A program made the translations under genes and the position numbers. Of a stretch of DNA of 5,707 bases, positions 1 through 5,707 are shown in pieces. Position 1 is the stretch's first letter; every line of letters begins with the position of its first letter. The notes under the pieces were generated by a model. It was not told the DNA's origin, ran no database searches, and saw only the letters and a list, made by a program, of their open reading frames with translations. Origin of the DNA: an uncultured Microcoleaceae cyanobacterium (GTDB lineage Bacteria; Cyanobacteriota; Cyanobacteriia; Cyanobacteriales; Microcoleaceae); assembly GCA_938083405.1 (NCBI GenBank), contig CALKCV010000284.1, positions 1 through 5,707 on the forward strand, in the 5' to 3' direction.

Positions 1-3000
1 AACCCCAAACCAGTTCCTTGACCGATAGGTTTGGTGGTAAAAAAGGGGTCGAAGAGTTTGGCTTGGGTTTCTTGGCTAATTCCCGGTCCGTTGTCAGCGA
101 TCCGTATAGCGATGTTCTCGCCGGCAACTTGCGTCTGAATGCGAATCGTACTGGGTTCTTCCTGCATTTGGCTGCTGCTTCTGTGGCGATCGCGCTCCTC
201 CAACGCATCAATGGCATTGCTTATAATATTCATAAAAACCTGATTTAGTTGTCCTGCATAACATTCAATGAGGGGCAATTCTGCATATTCTTTAATAAGA
301 ATAATTTCCGGCCGCCAATCTTGCGCCCGCAAGCGAGAAAGCAGAATTGTCAGCGTACTATCTATGCCTTCGTGCAAATTCACCTCTTTAATTTCTGCTT
401 CGTCCAGGCGGGAGAAAGTCCGCAGAGATTTGACTATTTCCTTGATGCGATCGGTCCCTACTTCCATAGATTTAAAAAGTTTCTGCAAATCTTCTTTGAG
501 AAACTCTAACTCGATCGCTTCTATTTCCTCCTCGATTTCCGGGTGAGGTAGGGGATAGTGACGTTCGTAGAGTTCCAGCAAGCCCATCAAATTCTGCATA
601 TATTCTTTCGCATAAGTGATATTCCCGTGAATGAAACTGACGGGGTTGTTGATCTCGTGGGCAACTCCGGCGACCATTTGCCCCAAGCTAGACATTTTTT
701 CGCTTTGGATGAGTTGGGTTTGGGTGCGTTTGAATTTAGTTAAAAGTTCTTCTAGTTCCTTGGCACGGGCTTGACTTTGGGCGAGAATATCCGCTTGGTT
801 GAGAGCGATCGCCAATTGAGCTACAACCGCAGAAAGGAACTCCACTTCATCATCGCTCCAAGGCCGTACCTCTCGATTGTGGATGCAAGCAATAATGCCG
901 TAGCCCCCCCCAGTATTATTCCAAAGCGGGAGAACCAGCATGGAGCGATTGCCCAAAGCGCGAACAAAATCACGGATTTCAGGCTTTTCAATTTCAGCGA
1001 CATCATCGATCCGCAAAGTTTCCCGGCCCAGCAGAACTTCAGATAGAGGCCCAAAAGCGGTAACGGAATGTCGTCCGATAAAACTCGGTAAACGATCGGC
1101 CTGCACTTCCGCGACCACATCCCAGTAAGCTTCCTCCCCTTCTTCGACGTACCAAGCAAAATGACAGCGATCTACCTTGAGGAAAGTCTGAATTTCTCGC
1201 ACCGTGGTATTGAGAATGCGATCTAGATCGAGGGAAGTGCGAATGCGATCGGCTATTCGATTGAGCAGTTGCTCGCGCTCTGCTTGTTGGCGAATGCGGT
1301 CTGTCGATTCCATCAAAGCTATTTCTGCGTTTTTGCGCCGAGTATCGTTTAATACCGACCCCATCAACCCGATCGCTTCTCCCTTATCGTCGCGCCAAAT
1401 TCCTCCGCTCCCCCGAACCCAGCAAACTTCTCCAGTGGGAAAAAGGAGTCGGTGTTCGGTGTTGTATTCTTCTTCGGTTTCGAGAGTTCGATGGATGGTT
1501 TGCAGAAACATCTCCCGGTCTTCTGGATGGATTAAAGATATGTAACCCTCAAACGAACCCCCAAAAGCCCCCGGTTCCAAACCGACAATCCCTTCTACTC
1601 CGTCGGACCAAATCACCTCATTGGTATGGCGATTCCAGTTCCAACAGCCCATTTTCGCAGCTTCGAGGGTCATTTGCAGGAGCTTATCTTTCTCCAGTAA
1701 AGCTCGTTCGACCAGCATTCGTTCGATTTCCGCCCCCGCCCGCGCTGCAAAAATCTCTAAAATCGAGGATTGTATCTTCAAGTCCCCATCCATGGGATCC
1801 GTGTCTATAACCGCAATTAAACCCAATAAATTGCCACGGGAGTCGGTAATGGGAATGCCGAGATAGCTTTCTGCTTCTAGTACCCCGAGGTCGCGGTCTT
1901 CTGGAAAGATAGATTGGACGGCACGAGGATAAGAACAGAGATTGTTCCCAGCTAAAACGTTTTCGCAGGGAGTTCCTGCCAGAGCGTATTCAAAGTTTTC
2001 CCCAAAGTCTTCTCCCGCCCAGAAAGCCAGACTATGCACGACTTCGTTCTTGACTTCGGCAATGAGGGCAAAACGAACCTCTAGGGCTAAAGCAAGGGAT
2101 TGCACGCAGGCGCGGAAGAAGCCAATTCCCGTTTGGGAGGCGGTTCCTTCGACAATGGAACGGAGGGCACGTTCTTGCCGCCTGCGATCGCTAATGTCGC
2201 GATCGACCCCCCGATAGCCCTGCAAATTCCCGAACGCATCAAAAATAGGAACGCCGCTGCTTTCCAGGATGACTCTATGACCGTCTTTATGCAGGTTAAT
2301 GTTTTCAACTTGTTCGAGCGCTTCTCCTTTTGCCACTTTTTCGGCAAAAAGCTCGCCGACTTTTTCGGCTTCTTCTGGGGGCATCAGAGCGAAGGGGGTT
2401 TTGCCGACGATTTCTGCCGCGGTGTAGCCTAAAATTGTCTCTACTTGGGGACTGACGTAGGTAAAAATGCCGTCGCCATCGCACTCCCAAATCCAATCGC
2501 CCTGGGTTTCCACCAAGCCCCGAAACCGCTCTTCGCTCTGGCGCAAACTTTCTTCGGCGGCTTTGCGAGCGCTTATATCGATAACCATGCCATCCCAAAC
2601 AATTGCACCGTCTTCCTCTCGTTCGGGCTTAGAAATGACTTGCACCCATTTTAATACTCCGCTTGGGGTGACGATGCGGTATTCGTGCTGAAATCTAGTA
2701 AGCGACCGCGCAGATTCTTGAATCGCTAGGTTTAAGGAGTCGCGGTCGCGATCGTTTACTAGCTCCAAGCTTTGTATAAAGTTAGCAGGCTCGAGCTCGT
2801 AAAGGTCGCGGCTTCCCTCCGAAACGTAAGGAAAGGATTGCGTTCCGTCGGCATCGACGCGAAATTGAAAAATTAATCCCGGAAGGTTATCTGTCAATCT
2901 TTGCAAGCGGGCTTCGGTGGCACTGAGTTTTTCGGTGTTTTCTTTGATTCTTTCTTCGAGTTCCTTATTTAATTGTTGCAGGACTTCTCCGGCTTTAACC

Positions 3001-3527
3001 CCTTCGGTAACATCGATAAAACTCCCCAAAATTCCAATGACTTTTCCAGACTCGTCGTGCAAGGGAATTTTATTCGTTTCCAGCCAGCGATCGCTACCAT
3101 CTGCTTGTCGTTGCGTTTCGATAATTTTCAATTCCGGGGTGTCAGACTCCATTACCCGGCGATCGCATTCCCGATACCATTCTGCTTCTTCTGGTTTCCA
3201 AGGCAAGTCGCGATCGGTTTTGCCAATAATGTCTGAAGGAGAATCTAAGCCTGCCAGCCTAGCAAAATGTCGATTGCAACCGAGATAAACGGAATTGATA
3301 TCTTTCCAGAATAAAGCTTCAGCAAGATTATCGATCGCCAAGCGCCAAAATTGTTCTGACTCAGAAAGTCGAACCGGAAAATCTTTGAAGGCTTCTTTTG
3401 CCCTCTGGAGTTCCCGCGCGCTTTGCTGGCAAGATTGTTTGCATTCTGCCAACTGCTTTTGTAAAAGTCGATTGCTTTCCTCAAGTTCGGCAATTCTTCC
3501 TTGGTAATTTTTGACTTTTTTTGACAT
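1..3527 (-). CDS. Multi-sensor PAS/GAF histidine kinase, 3' end cut by window edge
   Basis: This is a cytoplasmic two-component sensor kinase that should autophosphorylate a histidine and pass the phosphate to an unseen response regulator. 1175 codons are visible and open throughout. Residue positions are approximate: coiled coil 8-48; PAS1 57-173; coiled coil 180-210; PAS2 211-320; PAS3 331-446; GAF1 457-607 (GTPCE at 518, SYLGIP at 554); PAS4 616-730; GAF2 751-913; coiled coil 916-945; HisKA from 946 with phospho-acceptor H957 in GVAHEINNP; ATPase with N-box around N1104, G1 box DNGPG at 1145, F box FDPFFTTK and G2 box GTGLG at 1171-1175, where the window stops. Family members usually have some 50-60 more residues; a receiver domain beyond the edge cannot be excluded. 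No membrane segment or signal peptide is seen, so the signal is probably intracellular. ATG at 3527 is the first possible start: an in-frame TAA lies 30 bases upstream with no start codon between. No clear Shine-Dalgarno site precedes it. The ligand of each sensor domain is unknown. Confidence 0.95.
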   Translation of the reverse strand, partial: MSKKVKNYQGRIAELEESNRLLQKQLAECKQSCQQSARELQRAKEAFKDFPVRLSESEQFWRLAIDNLAEALFWKDINSVYLGCNRHFARLAGLDSPSDIIGKTDRDLPWKPEEAEWYRECDRRVMESDTPELKIIETQRQADGSDRWLETNKIPLHDESGKVIGILGSFIDVTEGVKAGEVLQQLNKELEERIKENTEKLSATEARLQRLTDNLPGLIFQFRVDADGTQSFPYVSEGSRDLYELEPANFIQSLELVNDRDRDSLNLAIQESARSLTRFQHEYRIVTPSGVLKWVQVISKPEREEDGAIVWDGMVIDISARKAAEESLRQSEERFRGLVETQGDWIWECDGDGIFTYVSPQVETILGYTAAEIVGKTPFALMPPEEAEKVGELFAEKVAKGEALEQVENINLHKDGHRVILESSGVPIFDAFGNLQGYRGVDRDISDRRRQERALRSIVEGTASQTGIGFFRACVQSLALALEVRFALIAEVKNEVVHSLAFWAGEDFGENFEYALAGTPCENVLAGNNLCSYPRAVQSIFPEDRDLGVLEAESYLGIPITDSRGNLLGLIAVIDTDPMDGDLKIQSSILEIFAARAGAEIERMLVERALLEKDKLLQMTLEAAKMGCWNWNRHTNEVIWSDGVEGIVGLEPGAFGGSFEGYISLIHPEDREMFLQTIHRTLETEEEYNTEHRLLFPTGEVCWVRGSGGIWRDDKGEAIGLMGSVLNDTRRKNAEIALMESTDRIRQQAEREQLLNRIADRIRTSLDLDRILNTTVREIQTFLKVDRCHFAWYVEEGEEAYWDVVAEVQADRLPSFIGRHSVTAFGPLSEVLLGRETLRIDDVAEIEKPEIRDFVRALGNRSMLVLPLWNNTGGGYGIIACIHNREVRPWSDDEVEFLSAVVAQLAIALNQADILAQSQARAKELEELLTKFKRTQTQLIQSEKMSSLGQMVAGVAHEINNPVSFIHGNITYAKEYMQNLMGLLELYERHYPLPHPEIEEEIEAIELEFLKEDLQKLFKSMEVGTDRIKEIVKSLRTFSRLDEAEIKEVNLHEGIDSTLTILLSRLRAQDWRPEIILIKEYAELPLIECYAGQLNQVFMNIISNAIDALEERDRHRSSSQMQEEPSTIRIQTQVAGENIAIRIADNGPGISQETQAKLFDPFFTTKPIGQGTGLG

Positions 3528-3538
3528 GGTTTTAGTGC

Positions 3539-3567
3539 TAGATATTTGAAATTAAAATTAGATATTT
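3539..3567. repeat. Paired 9-base direct repeat TAGATATTT
   Basis: TAGATATTT occurs at 3539-3547 and again at 3559-3567, exactly 20 bases apart and just upstream of the kinase start. Two turns of spacing on one DNA face would suit a dimeric regulator, but the sequence is AT-rich and the match could be chance. No regulator is known for it from this window. Confidence 0.3.
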
Positions 3568-3584
3568 ATGGGAATAGTTAGATG

Positions 3585-3619
3585 CAGTTTTTATTATTTT
3601 TAAAACTTATTAAAAACTG
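3585..3619. repeat. AT-rich inverted repeat with 9-base arms
   Basis: CAGTTTTTA at 3585-3593 is the perfect reverse complement of TAAAAACTG at 3611-3619, with a 17-base AT-only loop apart from one C. It lies 58-92 bases upstream of the kinase ATG, on the 5' side of that gene. It could be a protein-binding site or a weak hairpin in the leader, or chance in AT-rich DNA. The low GC makes a strong terminator unlikely. Confidence 0.3.
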
Positions 3620-3636
3620 ATAATAATGGCTATTTA

Positions 3637-3930
3637 TTAAGTAATAAAGCTAAATAATTTTAGAGTTTTTGCAAAGGAATGCTTGGCTTTTAACATAACA
3701 CAATTGTTGCTCGATAGCTCTGCGCCGAGAGCGTTGTAAGTTCGAGATGACGAGGCAGAAGAGATTGCTTGTTGAAGTTGCACTGATGATGTCGCAGAAT
3801 TTTCAGACGGGACTCGTTGGCGATCGCTCGCGCCCCAGTCGCCATAGACGAGGGTACGACTTCGAGGGTGGAAGAAGTTGATTTCAAGATTACCAGCTAA
3901 GTCGAGCATTACTACCGCTTCGGCATAACC
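3637..3930 (-). pseudogene. Possible decayed coding fragment, family not recognised
   Basis: The stretch is noticeably richer in G and C than the AT-rich DNA on both sides and contains a HIP1 site at 3820-3827, as the real genes do. On the minus strand one frame is open from just after a TGA at 3931-3933 to a TAA at 3637-3639. It would give 90 residues from the ATG at 3909 (MLDLAGNLEINFF...). An overlapping frame shifted by one base is open from 3887 to 3690 (65 residues, including ARAIANESRLKIL). Neither has a recognisable domain, a Shine-Dalgarno site or convincing protein-like composition towards its end. The second half is rich in Ser, Ala and Gln in one frame. One reading is the remnant of a gene with a frameshift near 3825; another is a non-coding repeat or RNA. 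An intact small gene is less likely. Confidence 0.22.
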
Positions 3931-4153
3931 TCAAGCAGGAGGCAGTTTATTTTTTCGTCTATTATAGGGAAAATGGACTCAAAAGGACAATTGCCACTAT
4001 CGTCTATTGAATTACAAGCTTGATTATTGAGAATGAAGTCAATAAGCAGTGTCGTATGTAATTATACTCATTATTTTTTCTTTCTTAGAAGGTAAAGCTT
4101 TGAGGGATTAATCTGGTATGCTACATTTTGTAGTTGTAAAAAATTAGATAACG

Positions 4154-4234
4154 ATGAATTTTTTTGAGTATCCTCAAATAGAAAAATACCTGAAGGAAAT
4201 AAGCGATTTCGTTAATTTGTTTGATTGCATTTGA
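4154..4234 (+). other. 26-codon open frame upstream of the glycosyltransferase
   Basis: An ATG at 4154 opens a short frame of 26 codons (MNFFEYPQIEKYLKEISDFV...) that ends at a TGA. The same frame then stays open for 34 more codons, rich in cysteine (SCGFCKQLKLDCC), to a TAA at 4337-4339, 18 bases before the glycosyltransferase ATG and in phase with it. It could be a leader peptide, a remnant of a 60-residue gene broken by one nonsense change, or chance. No ribosome binding site is seen and the composition follows the AT-rich surroundings, so it is recorded only as a possibility. Confidence 0.12.
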
Positions 4235-4238
4235 GGAT
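4170..4238. repeat. 10-base inverted repeat with long loop
   Basis: ATCCTCAAAT at 4170-4179 is the perfect reverse complement of ATTTGAGGAT at 4229-4238. The left copy is also part of a small hairpin: TTTGAG at 4163-4168 pairs with CTCAAA at 4173-4178 around a 4-base loop. The two pairings exclude each other, which is the form a switchable leader structure would take if this region is transcribed into the glycosyltransferase mRNA. Chance is the simpler explanation. Confidence 0.25.
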
Positions 4239-4357
4239 TTTTGCAAAATTTACTGCCAGAGGGAATGGCTCGTGCAAATAGCTGTGGATTTTGTAAGCAA
4301 CTAAAATTAGATTGCTGTAAAACTTTTTTTAACTACTAATAAAAAGCGCTCGAAACA

Positions 4358-5593
4358 ATGAAAATAGCAATGCTAACATTAGGATCGAGGGGCGATGTTG
4401 AACCTTATGCCGTACTGGGTCAAGCACTGGCAAAACGAGGGCATGATGTTACTTTATCGACTACTAAACCCTTTGAAGATTTAGTGAAAACTTATGGCAT
4501 TAACTTTAAACCGATAGATGCCGATTACCAAAAACTTCTCCAGTCGGAAGAAGGGAAAAAATTACTAAAAGCTAATCCACTCGCCATCCAAAGAAATCTC
4601 GATAAGTGGATTTATCCTCTGGTCGAACATTCTTTATCGGAGTTTTACGAACTTGCATCGGTTAGCGATCGCGTACTTTATCACCCGAAAACTTTAGCCC
4701 AGACATTTGCAGATATAATGCCTCAAAAAACCATCGGAGCCGTTTTAGTTCCTGCATTCCAACCTACATCAGAATTTGCCAATCCTGCTGTAAGCGGTTT
4801 TCCCATTCCTTCCTTTCTCAATTGGTGGAGTTATTCCCTGAGCGATTTAAGTATTAAAATTTTAAAAAAACCAATAAAACAATTTAGAAAAAAATACCAT
4901 CTTCCCCCAAAATGGGATTCTGTAAAGGATCCCTTTATTTATAGAATGAGTCCGACCTTTTTACCCAAACCCAGAGACTATCCAGATAATCATTATTTTA
5001 CTGGATTTTGGTTCGATCGCTCTGAAAATACCCTCGACTCTAAAACGGAACAATTTCTATTAGAAGGCGACTCGCCTATAGTTTTTACCTTGGGAAGTAT
5101 GCCTTTTTTGAGCGAGATAGACATTCGCGAATTGATATTAGCGATCGCCCAGAAGCTAAGTTCGCGAGTAATTCTGGTCCGGGGATGGAGAATTACCGAC
5201 ACTGAACAACTCGATCGCGATCGACGAATCCATATCGTCGATTCCGTTCCATATAATGCCTTATTTCCGAGAGTCAAAGCGATCGTTCATCATGGGGGAA
5301 TTGGCACTACAGCAGAATGTTTGAGGGCGGGGAAACCGATGCTAGTTTGTCCCGTTCTTCATCCAGTGGGAGACCAAATGTTCTGGGGGAATTTAGCTTA
5401 TCAAAAAGGAATTGGAGTTAAACCTTTAGCGATCGCTAAAGCTACAATCGAGCAATTTTTAGAGCGTATAGAGATTCTGTTAAATAATGAAGAACTTTAC
5501 GCGAATAGCAAGCTTATGGGCGAAAAAATTAACTGCGAAAATGGAATGGATCGAGCCATTGAAATAATTACAGAAATAGGCAATAGCAATTAA
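4358..5593 (+). CDS. GT-B glycosyltransferase, UDP-glucose:sterol/macrolide glucosyltransferase-like
   Basis: The 411-residue protein is complete and of normal length for this family. It should transfer a sugar, most likely glucose from a UDP-sugar, to a hydroxyl on a lipid or small-molecule acceptor in the cytosol. The N-terminal acceptor half (1-230) opens with LTLGSRGDVEPY at 6-17, the signature of the GT28 N-terminal/sterol glucosyltransferase group; D13 matches the position proposed as general base in the related vancomycin enzymes. A conserved acceptor-side patch follows (PAFQPTSEF, about 132-140). The nucleotide-sugar half (235-411) shows VFTLGSMPF at 242, VPYNALFPRV at 297, HHGGIGTTAECLRAG at 311-325 and PVGDQMFWG at 336-344, the UDP-binding signature. 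No signal peptide or membrane segment is evident. The ATG at 4358 is preceded by in-frame TAA codons at 4337 and 4340, and MKIAMLTLG is the expected family start; no Shine-Dalgarno site is visible. It appears monocistronic. Cyanobacteria generally lack sterols, so xanthophylls, hopanoids or a secondary metabolite are possible acceptors. Confidence 0.93.
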   Translation: MKIAMLTLGSRGDVEPYAVLGQALAKRGHDVTLSTTKPFEDLVKTYGINFKPIDADYQKLLQSEEGKKLLKANPLAIQRNLDKWIYPLVEHSLSEFYELASVSDRVLYHPKTLAQTFADIMPQKTIGAVLVPAFQPTSEFANPAVSGFPIPSFLNWWSYSLSDLSIKILKKPIKQFRKKYHLPPKWDSVKDPFIYRMSPTFLPKPRDYPDNHYFTGFWFDRSENTLDSKTEQFLLEGDSPIVFTLGSMPFLSEIDIRELILAIAQKLSSRVILVRGWRITDTEQLDRDRRIHIVDSVPYNALFPRVKAIVHHGGIGTTAECLRAGKPMLVCPVLHPVGDQMFWGNLAYQKGIGVKPLAIAKATIEQFLERIEILLNNEELYANSKLMGEKINCENGMDRAIEIITEIGNSN

Positions 5594-5621
5594 CAATGTT
5601 CCCAATTAACAATTAACAATT
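5587..5621. repeat. CAATTAA heptamer repeats overlapping the stop codon
   Basis: The heptamer CAATTAA occurs at 5587-5593, where its last three bases are the glycosyltransferase stop codon, then in tandem at 5603-5609 and 5610-5616, followed by a partial CAATT at 5617-5621. Similar AT-rich heptamer arrays are common between cyanobacterial genes. Because one unit lies in the gene end, repeat spread may have set the present C terminus (Asn-Ser-Asn). No function is implied. Confidence 0.7.
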
Positions 5622-5677
5622 GGCAAAACTAAGAAACCCGGTTTTTGATAAAAACCGGGTTTCTTAATTCCCAATTG
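5617..5677. repeat. Nested palindromic element, 61 bases
   Basis: CAATTGG at 5617-5623 and its reverse complement CCAATTG at 5671-5677 flank a perfect 17-bp hairpin (5630-5666). Only 6 and 4 unpaired bases lie between outer and inner arms. The whole is therefore one composite palindrome, placed just after a heptamer repeat. Its form resembles small dispersed palindromic repeats or MITE-like elements in cyanobacterial genomes; no transposase is present here. Whether it is repeated elsewhere in the genome cannot be seen from this window. Confidence 0.6.
5630..5666 (+). terminator. Strong hairpin, probable terminator of the glycosyltransferase
   Basis: TAAGAAACCCGGTTTTT (5630-5646) pairs perfectly with 5650-5666 around the 3-base loop GAT. 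It begins 36 bases after the stop codon. The stem has a CCCGG core and ends in TTTCTTA, but there is no long run of T after it, so it is not a textbook intrinsic terminator. The stem is symmetric and could act on transcripts from either side. It may equally protect the mRNA 3' end. Confidence 0.6.
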
Positions 5678-5707
5678 CAGTTGACTAGATGCACTCCGTT
5701 ATTTCTC

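Larger units (their letters stand above)
3528..4357. other. 830-base divergent intergenic region
   Basis: This spacer separates the 5' ends of the kinase (leftward) and the glycosyltransferase (rightward), so it must hold at least one promoter for each. Both flanks (about 3530-3660 and 3950-4357) are strongly AT-rich; the middle is richer in G and C and is listed separately as a possible gene remnant. No tRNA, rRNA, riboswitch or CRISPR repeat was recognised. No convincing -35/-10 pair was found. The best single element is TGGTATGCT at 4114-4122, which matches an extended -10 box on the plus strand, but it has no good -35 partner and lies about 235 bases from the glycosyltransferase start. 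Confidence 0.7.
186..5436. repeat. HIP1 octamers (GCGATCGC), nine sites
   Basis: GCGATCGC starts at 186, 805, 2184, 3087, 3159, 3820, 4665, 5141 and 5429. Eight sites are in the two genes and one is in the spacer. This highly iterated palindrome is a hallmark of many cyanobacterial genomes and is the main support for the assignment. Many one-base-shorter relatives (CGATCG, GCGATC) are also present. Confidence 0.9.

Noticed and set aside
821..1159. 112-codon open frame on the minus strand within the kinase region
   Set aside because: It lies in a different minus-strand frame from the kinase, whose GAF2 motifs fully explain this DNA. It has no recognisable domain of its own.
1204..2217. Plus-strand open frames opposite the kinase, rich in Ser and Arg
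   Set aside because: They are antisense shadows of the kinase coding frame; their Ser/Arg/Pro-rich composition and lack of motifs are typical of such shadows.
3780..3887. Resemblance of AIANESRLKILR to the helix-turn-helix start of ArsR-family repressors
   Set aside because: Only a few residues match. The rest of the frame does not continue into an ArsR fold, and the frame is short with no start support.
4312..4340. TTGCTG followed 16 bases later by TACTAA as a glycosyltransferase promoter
   Set aside because: Both boxes match the consensus poorly and AT-rich DNA gives many such pairs; it would leave almost no leader.
3528..4357. Insertion sequence or CRISPR array in the long spacer
   Set aside because: No transposase frame, terminal inverted repeats with target duplication, or regularly spaced identical repeats were found.
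4993..5277. 94-codon minus-strand open frame inside the glycosyltransferase
   Set aside because: It is antisense to the conserved sugar-binding half of the glycosyltransferase and shows no domain or ribosome binding site.

Overview
The window looks like chromosomal DNA from a cyanobacterium, probably a filamentous or otherwise large-genome one. Two things support this. The octamer GCGATCGC (HIP1) occurs at nine or more places, in both genes and in the spacer, where about 0.1 is expected by chance. The sensor protein also has the PAS/GAF/histidine-kinase architecture and the motif spellings typical of cyanobacterial multi-sensor kinases. The species cannot be named from the sequence.

There are two clear protein genes, transcribed divergently. 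From position 3527 leftwards to the window edge, on the minus strand, runs the first 1175 codons of a very large soluble sensor histidine kinase. Its order is coiled coil, PAS, coiled coil, PAS, PAS, GAF, PAS, GAF, coiled coil, dimerisation domain with the phospho-accepting histidine, then ATPase domain. It is cut by the window edge exactly at the G2 ATP-lid motif. The reading frame is open throughout with no frameshift.

The spacer from 3528 to 4357 is long (830 bases). Its ends are AT-rich. The middle (about 3661-3940) is visibly richer in G and C, carries a HIP1 site and may be a decayed gene fragment. The spacer also holds short direct and inverted repeats and a 26-codon open frame. No RNA gene was recognised in it.

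On the plus strand, 4358-5593 encodes a complete 411-residue GT-B glycosyltransferase of the GT1/GT28-like sterol and antibiotic glucosyltransferase type. It probably moves a sugar from a UDP-sugar to a lipid or small-molecule acceptor that cannot be identified here. Behind it lie AATTAAC-type heptamer repeats that overlap its stop codon. They are followed by a nested palindrome (5617-5677) whose 17-bp core hairpin probably acts as a terminator and looks like a dispersed cyanobacterial repeat.

Nothing in the sequence ties the kinase to the glycosyltransferase functionally, and they share no operon. No clearly new biological system is visible. The points most worth a second look are the nested palindrome, the GC-richer island in the spacer and the unknown acceptor of the glycosyltransferase.
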